Assembly: GCA_002964805.2 (NCBI GenBank)
Contig: PUDQ02000003.1
Span: 3,968,001-4,032,000, forward strand
Reading direction: 5' to 3'
Origin: Trametes villosa
Taxonomy: Eukaryota; Basidiomycota; Agaricomycetes; Polyporales; Polyporaceae
Length of the DNA: 64,000 bases
A program made the position numbers and the translations under genes. Below are positions 44,644-56,675 of the stretch, piece by piece (the first letter of the stretch is position 1; the number at the start of each line of letters is the position of its first letter). The notes beneath the pieces are model-generated. The model was not told the origin of the DNA. It worked only from the letters and a program-made list of their open reading frames with translations, and ran no database searches.

Positions 44644-45185
44644 TGCAGTGTGTCGAGCGGGAAGGTTTGACGTATGGAGTGTTCAGCTCTTATGCGTACC
44701 GCGCGCGCTCCTGTCATCCGAAACTGTCGTAAAACAACGCTCAGTGCTGTGCCCTGGGACGCTGAGACGTCAAGACGAGTGCCCCGTCCTCCTAACAGAG
44801 CGTCGAAAGCTGCGGACTGACCGAGATAAAGTTCGACGCACTGCATTGCTCGCTGCGGCGCCGCACACACTATGACTCGGCCAGGCCGAACACGCCATGC
44901 GGCATCATTGAAAGAACTCAATCTCGGAGGGAAACGCACGAGAACAATGTTTGGGTTATGATAGACGCAGCTTCTTCATATTCAGCGTGCGCACATATAG
45001 CGGCCGAGCGTCGCGCTGGATGTACCATAGAAGCCCTATCAAGATCGATCACTTTCCAGTTAATTGAGTTCAATATCGGAGTCATTAACTGCATCAACTC
45101 ACCCGTGCGTCCGTCTGTCTACCCGTCCGCTACCACCTGCGCACATTGTTTCCGTACCATCTGGACATCCTCCTCCCCTTCCAAG
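44644..45185. other. divergent intergenic region
   Basis: It separates the minus-strand membrane protein from the plus-strand racemase-family gene and should carry both promoters. No gene is seen. Confidence 0.4.
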
Positions 45186-45893
45186 ATGGCGAAATCTGTT
45201 TCTATCCTGGTCATCAACCCCAACTCGTCGCAGTCGATGACGACCGCGCTCGAGCCTATCCTAGAGGATCTTCTCCATCCCGGCCTCACCCTGCAATACC
45301 ACACCGGGCCTGCTGAACACGCCCCACCATCGGTCAACGACTTGACGACGTCGGTCCTCTCGGCCGCACATACCTTCGCGACGGTGCTTCCCCTCGTCAC
45401 GGGAGAAACACAGTACGACGCCTACCTGGTTGCCTGCTTCTCGGACCATCCTCTCGTCGGGATGCTCAGGGAACACACCTCCAAGCCGGTCCTCGGGATC
45501 TTCGAAGCCTCGGCCATGCAGGCCATCGCGCTCGGCCAGCCGTTCGGCATCGTCACGACCGGCCAGTACTGGGAGGGCGCACTTACCTCCGGGGTGCAGC
45601 GCATCTTCGGGTCCGCAGATATGGGCGGCGCGTTCATCGGCGTTCAGAGCACGGGGATGACGGCGCGGGAGCTCCACGAAATTTCGCCGAGCGTCGTGGA
45701 CGAGAAGATCGCCGCCGCGACGTCGCGCATAGTTGCAAAGGGTGCGAGGTCGATTATCATGGGGTGCGCTGGGATGAGCGGGATGGCGGAGGCAGTCCAG
45801 AATGGACGGGATGGGGTGGATATCCGGGTTATCGACGCAGTCAGGAGCGGTGTTACCATCTTGGAGGGGCTCGTTCGCGCGCATACTGAATGA
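45186..45893 (+). CDS. Asp/Glu/hydantoin racemase-family protein
   Basis: Single exon, 235 residues. It starts MAKSVSILVINPNSS, the first beta strand with the NPNS phosphate/carboxylate-binding motif typical of the hydantoin racemase branch (bacterial HyuE, yeast Dcg1). Two cysteines sit at the family's catalytic places: Cys84 in YLVACFSDHP and Cys194 in IIMGCAGMSG. FGIVTTGQYW and STGMTARELHE are also family-like. Full length for the family. The expected reaction is proton transfer at the alpha carbon of a hydantoin or amino acid by a two-cysteine mechanism, in the cytosol (no signal peptide). The substrate cannot be read from sequence. Confidence 0.88.
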   Translation: MAKSVSILVINPNSSQSMTTALEPILEDLLHPGLTLQYHTGPAEHAPPSVNDLTTSVLSAAHTFATVLPLVTGETQYDAYLVACFSDHPLVGMLREHTSKPVLGIFEASAMQAIALGQPFGIVTTGQYWEGALTSGVQRIFGSADMGGAFIGVQSTGMTARELHEISPSVVDEKIAAATSRIVAKGARSIIMGCAGMSGMAEAVQNGRDGVDIRVIDAVRSGVTILEGLVRAHTE

Positions 45894-46295
45894 TAAAAGC
45901 GCAGCATGCATTGCACCAGAGAGCGTTCGAATTCGCTTGTTGAAACAACGAAAACGCCCGCCGTCTAACTCTGAAGCCCTGCCCGATGGCGGGCGACCGC
46001 CTGCGGTGGGGTTATGCGATGCGAATCCAAGCTTTCGGATGCAAATACGAGATCAAGGATAGCAAGCAGTTCATCGAGAAGCGTAGCATTCCAGCATGGT
46101 GGTTCGTTGGAAAGATGAGAGAAGTTCGGAGAGAGACCGAGACATCCTGCGAACGCGACGCGAATGTCTCAAGTCTTTCGAGCGGAGCTCAATGAATGCG
46201 CGTCATCCCCACAGAGGCATCAGTCGGAGCTTGAACGACGCCTGTTGGTCGCCGTCGCGCACCGCCTGCGCCTTGAAACACAAACCACGACCACG

Positions 46296-49200
46296 ATGTC
46301 TGCACGACGACAGGCGTCGACGACCTCTTTGTCACGATATGCGCGGGCTGGCTCTCCGGACTTTGAGAACCGATCTCTCGATTTCTGCAACGCTTTCTGG
46401 GGCCTAGGCGATGGCGGGGTGGAGGTCCTCTTCGCGCGCATGCGCGGGGCCATGCGGACCATGGAGGAGCTCAAGGGCTTTTGGAAGGAGCGGTGAGCAT
46501 CCAGTCCACACCCTGCAACCGCTAGGACGCTTATTCGGGCGACAGAGCCGCGATCGAGGAGCAGTATGCGAAACGGCTGGCCAGCCTTGCGAAGATTGCG
46601 CTGGGCAGGGACGAGATAGGGTACGCCAGCCATTCCGGAGTACAAGGAAATTCACCGATCACGTATCTAGCGAGCTGCGGGCGTCGCTGGATACCCTCAA
46701 GCAGGAGACGGAGAAGCAGGCGCACTCGCACCTGCTAGTCGCCCAGGCTATCCGGAACGACCTCGAGGGCTCCACGACCAGCTTTGTCGGCCGGCAGCAG
46801 CAGCACAAACGCGGCATACAGGCGCAGATCGAGAAGGAGTTCAAGAACAAGCAGACGCAGGAGGGATACGTCTCGCGGGCGCGCGAGAAGTACGAGGCGG
46901 ACTGCGTGCGAATCAACTCGTATACCGCTCAGAGCACGCTCATCCAGGGCCGCGACCTCGAGAAGGTGCATATGAAGCTCGAACGTGCTCAGCAGACGGT
47001 CCAAGCCAACCAACGCGACTACGCCAACTTCGCGCGGGCCCTCCAGGACACGATGCAGAAGTGGGAGCAGAGCTGGAAGGCGTTCTGCGACAGCTGCCAG
47101 GACATGGAGGAGGAGCGGATCGAGTTCATGAAGGACAACATGTGGGCGTACGCGAACGCAGTCTCTACCGTCTGCGTGTCTGACGACGAGGTGAGCTGTC
47201 CCGTCATTCCCCCGCGGGCGCGTATTGAGCGGTGCCATGCAGTCATGCGAGAAGCTCCGACTAGCGCTCGAGCAGCTTGAAGTTGAGAAGGACATGGAGA
47301 ACTTCGTGCGCGACTACGGAACCGGCAACGGCATTCCGGACGCCCCTCCGTTCATCGACTACGCGAGTCCCGATGCACAGCCTGTGTCCCAACAACGCCC
47401 CTCGTTGCGACCCGCAAACTTTGCGCGGCAGTCGCAGCGCCCACGCCAGCCGACCCAGCCGATGCAACCCCAACCCGAACCTGAAGAGGAGCCCCTCAAC
47501 ATGACGGGTGTGGGTGCAGCTGGTGCTCCTCGCCCAACCGACCCCCAGGTGCAGCGCTCTCAAACCCAGAGCAGAGCGAGCAATCGCGGCCCGGAGCAGC
47601 AGAACGGGGTCTACCAGAACGGCATGGGTACGAACGGCCGGGCGACCCCCGCATCGAACATGGGCATGCGCGAACCCGACCCGCAGGCGGACCCTATCGA
47701 CCCGACGGCGAGGACGATGCTCAAGGTCGGGTCGAACGCGTACGAAGTGAACCTGGGCAGGGATCCGCAGGCGCACAACGGGCCGCCCGGCGGCGACCCC
47801 GCGATAGCCAACCGGGTTGGCCAGGACGACGACCCGCTTCGACGCCAGATGGACGAGCTGAGGAACGCTACTGCGGCTGGCGGCGGGAGCGTGCGCAGGA
47901 GTGGACAGTGGAAGGCGGCGCCCCAGACGCAGTCCCCACCTGGAGGATCTGGCTCATCACGGCCTGGTGCGTCGAACCTGTCGCCTCCCCCTGGTGGATC
48001 CAGTGGTGGCGGCCCCCCATCCCGCGACACCTACCGTCAGTCGGCCGAGATTGTGGTGGGTTCGTATCCTACGCAGGCGTTGGCGACGTCGCGCCCATCT
48101 TCCCCCAATCCCCCGACCAACGTCCACATGCGGCCCCCATCTACCAACGGCGTCCGCCCGCCCTCGAGCGTGTCCGTGCAAGACGTGCTCGAGAACTACG
48201 GGCAGTCCCTCCCCGGCGAGCGCAAGTCCGCCAGCCGGCGGAACAGCCACGTCGGGAGCATCTCGGGGCACGGCTCGATCTCGAGCCAGCAGGGGATTGT
48301 GCCGAGCCAGCAGGGCTCGAGCATCCGCGAGCGGCCGCTCAGCTCGCAGGGCGGGCACGCGGGCATCGGCGCGCAGGGCCGGAGCACGAGCCCGCAGCCG
48401 TTCGCGCCGCTGTCGCGCAGCACGAGCCCCGCGATGCAGTCGAACCGCAACAGCTACAGCAGGGTGCCGGCCCCGCCCGCGAACGGTTACGGACACGCGC
48501 ACTCGGGCTCGACGTCGACGCGCGGGGGCTCGATCTCCATCCCCCAGCAGCCGGCGCACCAGCAGCGGCCGACGAGCCCGGGCATCGGCATCGCGCTGGA
48601 CCCCAACGGCCGTGTCGCGATAGACGAGATGGCGGCGATATACAACCAGCCACCGCAGCAGCAGCCCCCGCCGCAGCAGCCGGGCTCGCAGTACCGCGGG
48701 CCGCCACCTCAACAGCAGCAGCAGCCTCCTCCTCAGCAACAACAGCCCGTGCAGCGGCGCCCCAGCTACAACGCGGGTCCGAACGGGGCTCCCTACGTCG
48801 CGCCGCCACAGGGGCATCCATACGGCCCTCCCGCGCAGGCGCCCGTGTACAACGCCCCTCCACCGCAGCAGCCCCAGTACGCGCCGCCTGTCCAGCAGCA
48901 GCAGCCGCAATACGGTGCTCCCCCGCCTCAGCAGCCGTCGCAGATGTACCCGCCTCAGGGGTACGGCCCGCCCGCGCAAGGTGGAGGCGCGCTGGTGCGC
49001 GGCCCGTCTATGAACGGGTACTACCAGCAGCCGCCGCCACAGCAGCAGCAGCAAGCCGTGCAGCCACGGGCGCCGTCGCCGCAGCCGCCCGCGAACCAGC
49101 CGCCGCCGACTGGGCAGTACACCGACGACGGCCGCGGGGTGCTCTTCTATGGTACGTGCAGTGAGTATGGTTATCTGCAATGGTCGCTGACGATGCTCGG

Positions 49201-49391
49201 CGCGGTTCACAGTGAAGGCGATGTACAACTACCGGGCGACGATCGACGAGGAGTTCGACTTCCAGGAGGGCGACATCATCGCCGTCACCGCCACGCCCGA
49301 GGACGGCTGGTGGAGCGGCGAGCTCCTGGACGAGACGCGGCGGCAGCCCGGGAAGCACATCTTCCCGAGCAACTTCGTCTGCCTCTTCTAA
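46296..49391 (+). CDS. F-BAR and SH3 domain protein, Cdc15/Imp2/Hof1 type
   Basis: Exons 46296-46492, 46546-46620, 46671-47190, 47243-49151 and 49213-49391 give 959 residues. Residues 1 to about 265 form an F-BAR domain: FENRSLDFCNAFWG, then AIEEQYAKRLASLAK, then a long coiled coil with EKEFKNKQTQEGYVSRAREK and a QDMEEERIEFMKDNMW end. Residues about 300-895 are disordered, first Ser/Pro-rich then strongly Gln/Pro-rich (CAG-rich DNA at 48650-49060). Residues 900-959 are an SH3 domain (AMYNYRATIDEEFDFQEGD, DGWWSGEL, FPSNFV). This layout is that of the fungal F-BAR proteins that shape and anchor the cytokinetic ring at the plasma membrane during septation. Confidence 0.92.
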
Positions 49392-50090
49392 GGCGTGCCC
49401 TCTCCCCCTGCCCTCTCTCGACGCCTCCCCGCTACGCCTCCCCGCTCCTCGTGCTGGATCTGCTACCCTCGCGCGTTTGGTTTGTCGCCTTCGGGGACGT
49501 GCACGGCGCTGCCGCACGCGCACCCTCTTCCGGATCCCGACCCCGATCTCTCCGTTCATTTACCCTTACCCTTGGGCCTTGGCTACATTTGCGCACGCGT
49601 GTTGTGCTCCCGCCGTTCCCTCATATCTCCCTCCTCCCCGTCATGCCATTCGTTGGTTCGTCCGCATATGCTTTCATCTGTGTTTCCACTAGCCACGTCG
49701 ATCGATGGATTTACATAGCGCTAAGTTATTGACATTTCCTTGCTTCACACCGTGCGCGAATCGCTGGTAGCGTCGATGACGCTTGGTCCCTCCACCGGCA
49801 AAGTTGAGCCCTACATCGACCGAGCGCGATCGCACATGGTACTTCTCAACCTAGTCAGACTCGTAGGTGAGTGCAACCCCCAACGTGAACACTGACATTT
49901 TTGTGAGTTAGGAGACGCTCGCATGACCGTACCCATGACACATATTGTGCACATCGTCGCACGGCCTATTGCCATGTGTTATGCGCATGACACCACGACA
50001 AGATTCTCACCACTTCGTGAGTCGCTTTGTTACTCTTCCTGCCTCGACGTCGTGCTTATCCCCAGCTCATCCTTGACTCGAATCGCCGCC
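49392..50090. other. intergenic stretch after the F-BAR gene
   Basis: 3' UTR of the F-BAR gene followed by the promoter of the next gene. No further gene is seen. Confidence 0.4.
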
Positions 50091-52745
50091 ATGGGTGAAC
50101 GCTTGCAGGTCTTTCTGATCGCCCTCGTGGCCACTACCAACGGATATGTCTATCAATGCGTTGGCGCGTTCCACCACCAATGGTGTTATCGGATCTTGCC
50201 TCTCCGTGCGCTGCGTCGCTTCCTCACCCTCCTCCAAGCACGAGAAAACGCAGCGGTGGTGCGCGACGAGCTACGCGGCTTGTGCGCTTGGAACGTTAAG
50301 CAGAGCGGCTCGGCCGAGCCGTGGAGGAACCCTGCGATCCCATGCCCCTTCACCGTCTCGCTGTTGTCCATCGCGTGGACCACCGACCTCGAGCACCAAA
50401 CCTACCTCAGCAACTATTCCTTCGCAAACGGCCTGATCGACGCCCAGAAAGACTGCTGGCACAGAGGTCAGCCGACTCGCGCTTTCGTTCATCGTTCTCC
50501 GTCACTCACTGGTAACCATCTGTTCCAGCGAGCTTGCGCCAGAATGACGTTGGCATCTGCGTAATCGATATCACGGACATCGGAAGTCCTGCGTACTGCT
50601 TCGTGCGCCACGCCGGCTCTCCTGCGCAATCGGCATACCAGTTTCTCAAGGAACAAACCGACCTGTTGGATGGGCCAAAATCTTTAAAATCGCCCGCTGA
50701 GGGTACTAGTGACGGTACGATCCCCCATGGCACGACGAGAGTTACCACGATGTTGATGCTGTACATATGAAGAGAAAGCCGCGAACGCCGTGAAAGCAGA
50801 CTTCATCAATACGCTGGACGCTTTCTGGGCACTGGTTGACCTCGCCGGATTACCTCTCGTTTCCGCGTCGACGCTTCACGAAATTTGGCCGGACGCGGCT
50901 AGACAGAGGACTGGGCCCAAGCAAATCGAGGTGGAAGACCCGGAGGATTCACCGATGCCTTTGGACATCGTCGTCTCGCTCTATCTGGGATTCACCGATC
51001 AATCCTACCTCGACACTCTGAAGCGGATCTTCGGGGTGAGCGAAGCTCACCAGGCCGTCGGAAAGGCCATTCTCCCTCCATACGAAGGCGGGGTGGAAGA
51101 CATGCAACGTCGTACCAGCGTCATCCGAAGCCTTCTCGCGCAGCAGTCCGCTTTCGAATACCTCCTTAAAACGCGATTGAAGCCCACTGTATGGCTGTTC
51201 CCCGCCTACACACGGAACGCAAACGTAGAGAGAGCAGCCTACTGGACGGTAGTCTATACGTTATCCACAGGAACAACCCCGCCGATACCGACAGTGGATC
51301 CATCGCCCTCGGGTATCCGTGCGTGGGCCTCAACGCCTCTCTTCTGGCCTTTGAGCACTATCCTGCGTCCAGGAGCGCTCATCAAGGAATACCTGGCTCT
51401 CTATGACCCTTTCCCTAACAAATTACTGGATGCGCTGTGGTTCGCCTTACAGGCCCTGGGCGAGACCACCTTCATGGACTTGTCGTGTCTCTGCCTCTCT
51501 CCGAATCAAGTTATCAAGATCTTGCGCCGATCCACCGAGGTAGAGGCGGTCTCCCTCAGCGGCAACCCCCATATCAAAGCTATCCATTTGCCTAAGATCG
51601 TAGCCTCTACGCCCACTCTGCGGAGAGTGCACGCCATGCACCTCCTTGACACTGCCTACCCAGATCTTTCTGCGCTCACGCGGGGGTACCCTCCTCTCTT
51701 CCGGCAGCTCGAGGGCGTCTTCTCCCCACAGCTTCTCTCTTGCAGCCATGCTACGAGCTGGACGGCGTCCTTCACTTTCTGCCACATCGCCCACGTCACC
51801 ACCGACAACCTCACCACCGTCTCCATACCCACGTTCACGCCGGCACAGGTCATCCAGGCCCTCCTGGACATCCTTCCAGTGGCATTCCAAGAAAACCGCT
51901 ACGGCGAGTCTACCCCTTTCTGGAGGAAAAGTATGCGACTCGCCCCGCAGATGGGGCCGAACTTGTTCACCGTGCCTGCAGACGGGGCTCCGTTCTACTT
52001 GGCATCGCAGATGTTCCTTCACGCTACCCTTTCGTGCGGCATGCGCCGACCCGGGCAGTCATGGGCGGAGCGGCCGATCGTCAATGTGCCGTCGGACAGC
52101 CTCTGGCACATGTCGCAAGCCGAGGGTTGCGGGTCCTGGGCGTTCCATTTCGAGTGGGACCATCGCCGGCATCGAGATCCTGAGCCAGGCCGAAACCGGT
52201 GGGGTTTTATTTGCTATGACCTGAAGCAACGGGATGGCGACACGGATTCGATGGACGCCCCTGTTGAAGGGGGCTCTACGCCAAGCAGGGTCGCCGCTGG
52301 TGCGGCGGCGTCGTGGTCGGCTGCTGCCAATCCCGGCGCACAGAACGACACTTCGTCGGCACGCGCTACCCCACGGGATGCTACCACTCAGGCTCCGCAC
52401 ACACCTCCTGCCGCCGTAGAAACGCAGTCAAAGCTCTGTGTTGCCACAGTGTACGACTTGCGAGGCTTCCTGCGGTGCATGGCAGCCGAAGGACGTCCGA
52501 TGCCCGACGCTGCGGCGGTCGAGCGCCTGGAACGTATCCTGGACATGCGGGACCCGGTGACCATGGAGCCTATCTGTGCGCTGATGACGCAGGAAGACGT
52601 CCCCGATTGGCAAGCGGAGATGTGGACGGAAGAGCGGAAGAGAAATACATACACCCAGAAGTACGACGGGCTCACGACCGATCGGTGGGCGACGATGTTT
52701 GGGCCAACGATGCTTCCCGGGGGTACGGTTATGCTCATGAATTGA
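50091..52745 (+). CDS. uncharacterised LRR-like protein family, paralogue 1
   Basis: Exons 50091-50466, 50529-50702 and 50773-52745 give 840 residues. I do not recognise the family. Visible parts: MGERLQVFLIALV, CVGAFHHQWCY, RENAAVVRDEL and SIAWTTDLEHQTYLSNYSF in exon 1; GICVIDITDI and AYCFVRH in exon 2; then FWALVDLAG, LDIVVSLYLGF and AILPPYEGG. One leucine-rich-repeat-like segment follows (FMDLSCLCLS, VEAVSLSGN, STPTLRRVHAMH; about residues 417-475). Then FQENRYGES, PFYLASQMF, FEWDHRRHRDPEPGRNRWGF, and a C-terminal motif VYDLRGFLRCMA..ERILDMRDPVTMEPICAL. No signal peptide or clear membrane span. The three introns and motifs are shared with the next two genes. Confidence 0.82.
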
Positions 52746-53131
52746 GAGATATTTTCTTAGACAAGGTGGTTGCGCTTGCGTGCCGTCGGAGCTGCTGGAG
52801 TGCTCCATAATACGACTTCATTCGATGAGTTGAATTACCTGACTGAAAATCCGCGTTAGTAGACGTGGGCGACGTTTCATGTATCTCCTTACAATGACCA
52901 TGCATCTTGCCGCCGACGCCTCCCTCTTTCCCAGGAGAAGTCAATTCCAATGGATCGTCACATGGCGTACAGCTTCGCCGTGGTACCCGCGTGCACAAAT
53001 CTAGGTCGTCTCGAAATCCGTCTATCGGCGTGAGTTCCTCCTCAGCGCCATCGATTGTCGTCGGTCTAATCTGCTCTCTACGTTCGCTGGTTTTGTACTC
53101 GTCGCTCACCGGAGGACATTCAAGTTGCACG
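52746..53131. other. spacer between paralogues 1 and 2
   Basis: About 390 bp with no supported gene. Confidence 0.4.
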
Positions 53132-56100
53132 ATGGGTGCAAACTTTCAAGTCTTTCTTATTGCTGCTATTCCCGGACACGCCTATCGCTGCGTAGGGGCG
53201 TTCAACCACTTCTCCTGCTACGGAACCAGGCCTCTCCGGGGCTTGTACCGGTTTTTCTCCCTCCTTCGAGTCAGAGAGAACGCGGCGCTAGTACGCGACG
53301 AGCTGCGCCTGTTCAGCGAATGGCATCTGCGCCAGGACGATCCGCCCGAGCCGTGGATGAACCCCGCTGTCCCTTGCCCGTACGCGGTCTCGCTCTTGGC
53401 GATCGCGTGGACCACCGATCTCGAGAACCTCCCATACCTCAGCAACTACTCCCCTGGAAACGGATTGCTGGACGCTAGGAATGACTGTTGGCACAGAGGT
53501 CTGTGTCGGCTGTCGTCTAGTCTATGAAGTGCTACGGACTCATTTGCGCCCTGCATAGCCCGCAAAGGCGTCGACCAAGAAGGGATCTGCGTCATCGACA
53601 TCTCGAATATACAAGCACCAGCCTACTGCTTCATACGCCGCCCCGACAACATGGTATATCCGCATACAGCATGGCATTACCTCCGCGAATGCTATCCATC
53701 CCGCTTTGCCAGGATCCCCCTGGGTTGGACCTTCGCGAAATTTCTCCTTGACGAAAGTACGCCGCTGGCAAGAGCCCTGGTTGATGCGCCTCAGAAACTA
53801 ATATAAAATTGTGCGCCTGCTCTAGAGACAGAGCACCAACGCTTCATGCACGCATTGGAAGCATTCTGGGCGCTCGTCGACCTCGCGGGATATCCCCTCG
53901 TTCCTGCGCTGACGCTGCTGGACGTCTGGCCGACATTGGGTTCTGACCTGTGCCAACACAAGCAACTCAAGGTGCCACCGCAGGGCGATTTACCTATGCT
54001 CGACGTCGTCATTTCTCTGTATCTTGGTCGCACCAACCAGGCCTTCCCTGCTTCGTTCGCGCGCATGTTCAACGTGGAAGAACCGCATCTGGCGATTGCT
54101 AAAGCCATCCTTCCTCCCTACGAGCTTGGCTCGGCCGAGGACGTCTTCCAACGAACCGTCGTACTACAGACGATCCTGGCTGAACCCGATCACTTTGAGT
54201 TCGTCCTGGACTATCCGTATTCCACTAGCGGCTGGTTCGAGCCGCCATACACTTTCATCGGTGAGGTGGAACGGTTCGGCCATGTCCAGATGGAGCTTTC
54301 ACGGACACGCTTCGCGGAACGTATGCTAAAAGGGATGCTGCCGTCCGCGCCCTTTCCTACCGAGAAATTCCGGGCATGGGTATCGCCTATCATGCCTTTG
54401 GTCGAGTTCATGAAGATGTTCGCGAAGCTCCAGGTCAACGCACGCAACGAAGATCCCAGAGTTCAGCAGGTATTGTCGGTGACGGCGATGGAGGAGCTCG
54501 GCGAGTCAACATTCCTGGACCTATCTGGTTTCGAGCTATCCATGACCCAAATCATCGACTTGCTGAACAGAACACCCGGAGTAGAGGCTCTTTCACTCAG
54601 TGGCAACTCCAGATGTCTCCCCAAGCACCTTCCTGCGATTCTGAACTCCGTGCCGTCCCTCCGACGCTTGCATGTCATGCACTGGACAGGCGAACTCTTC
54701 TCTGACCTTCAGTCTGTTTACTCCACGAACCCCCGTGCGTTCCGACAGCTCGAAGGCCTCGTTTGTCCACCTCTACTTTCATTCCACTATCCAGCCCCGC
54801 CATTTATCTCATTCGCATTCCACCACATCACCCGCATAACCACGCGAGCCTCGCCGTTCATCTCCGTGCCCTTCTTCACCCCATCCCAGGTCGTGCAAAC
54901 ATTGACAGACGTACTTCCGCTCGCCTTTCAAGAGAATCGGTACGGAGAGTCCCTAGAGTTCTGGGGCCGCAACCTAGGGCTAGCAATGCAGATGGGTCCA
55001 AACTCCTTCGCCAATCCGGCGTTTGGCGTGCCTTTCTACATGGCATCGCCGATGCTCATCCATGCCTCGTTGTCTGGTGGGGCTCCCCTATCAGGCCAGT
55101 CTTGGAACGAGCGACGAATCCTCTGCATACCCTCGCATGGGGACGCCAACCTCTTCCAGGCGCAGGACGGTGGAATCTGGGTCTTTCATTTCGACTGGGA
55201 CCATAACCGGCACCGGCACCGGCACCAGTCCCGACGCAAGCCTGGTCGGAACCAATGGGGGTTTGTCCACTACGACGTCGTCGAGCGTTGCACCATACCT
55301 GAAGGATCTGTCCCAGGGGAGGTACAAAGTGCCAGGAATGACCTTCCTGGCAATGGCTCGACGGCCCCTGAAGTACCCCCACCTCGGGAGCGCGACGCTC
55401 CTTCCGAGTCGCACAAGAAACGTGGGTATACCGGAATGATATTCATGAACATGCATGGCCCTCTCGACCCGTTGGCTCACATCACCACCTATGACGACGT
55501 CGGGAAGATGGCCCCGACGCCCGCACGAGGTTATCCCGTCACAAGATCGACTGTGGGGTTCAAGCTCAGGTTCGCTCCGACTATGATATCTCACGCAGGG
55601 GAGTCCGAGCCTCTCACCCATCTGGCCTGGGGCGAGGCCCCCCCGACTCGCGCTCCTATGTCCGAGACGGCCACGAAGACAAGACTCCCCGAGTCTTCTG
55701 CTGGGGATAGATTGTTCCCGGCCGCAATACTAGCCTCGCCTGCTACTCCTCTCCTGCAGGAGGCGCGCCATCACAGCCCCTCCACCCCCGGCGGCGCCAG
55801 CCCGTCCGACATGCTCTCATCTGCGAGTTCGTTGCCATCGGGCAGCGTGCTTAAGAACACGCCGGAAGAGCCTCCAGACGCAGTTCCCAAGCCTAGAGAG
55901 CACCTCTGGCTACGCTTTGCCGGTACTGTACACGACCTACACGGATTCCTGCGATGCATGGCAGACGAAGGCCGTGCGCTTCCCAGCCGAGAGGCAACGG
56001 AACGACTGGAGCGCATCCTAGACACCCGCGACCCGGAGTCCGCTGAACTTGTCTGCCGCTTGATGCCACAGGACGCGGAGTTGCCTCTAACGGGCTGGCG

Positions 56101-56299
56101 GAGGGTACCTACTGAGGACGAGCGCAAGCAGAACTTCGGCAAGGAGTATGGAGCATTCGGCCCAGATGCTGCCTTTTGGACGCCGAGTCTGTTCCCGGCG
56201 AGGCTCCCGATGCCTTCTAACAGTACTCGGGCAAAGGAGGATCCCTCGGACGTAGACTCGGACTCAGATTCGGAGAACTACCCGTTATCCATGATATGA
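53132..56299 (+). CDS. uncharacterised LRR-like protein family, paralogue 2
   Basis: Exons 53132-53498, 53559-53756 and 53826-56299 give 1012 residues. Same order as paralogue 1: MGANFQVFLIAAIPGHAYRC, CVGAFNHFSCYG, NPAVPCPYAVSLLAIAWTTD, GICVIDISNI, FWALVDLAGYP, LDVVISLYLGRT, AILPPYELG, the LRR-like segment (FLDLSGFELSMTQIIDLL, VEALSLSGN, SLRRLHVMH), FQENRYGESLEFW, MGPNSFANPAFGVPFYMASP, WDHNRHRHRHQSR, then VHDLHGFLRCMADEGR and ERILDTRDPESAELVC. It is longer because of a roughly 150-residue low-complexity insert before the C-terminal motif and an acidic tail. Function unknown. Confidence 0.82.
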
Positions 56300-56675
56300 T
56301 ACCGTGCACGGGATATATCTCACCGATTCACCCTAGCGCAACCCAGCCAATGACTACATTGTAATCACTAGTCATATACTTTGATGAAAAGAACAGTATG
56401 ATAGTCGAGTACTGCACGAGCTACAGCATCCGTAGGTCCATCAAGACAGCCATTGGCCTCGACATGCGGCGTGGGCAGCCATATGCACAGGATCGCGGGG
56501 TCGCCATCTCGGTTTATGTCGTCCAACAGAGCCTTGACACAACACCGAGTATATCAATAAAGCAAGGCACTGTAGTTCGATTTTCAGTGTACAAGTTAGG
56601 CTATATTTCATGGACAGACACATACAGAACGACGGCTGCATGGAAGGCTGGGGGCACCTCCGCCGCGTCGGACAG
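56300..56675. other. convergent intergenic region
   Basis: It lies between the ends of two convergent paralogues. No gene is seen. Confidence 0.4.

Noticed and set aside
45261..45911. Long minus-strand open frame opposite the racemase-family gene
   Set aside because: It is an antisense shadow of a well-supported gene with both catalytic cysteines.
47908..49228. Long open frames (about 420 codons) on both strands inside the F-BAR gene
   Set aside because: They are frame shadows created by the CAG/CCG-rich low-complexity region of exon 4.
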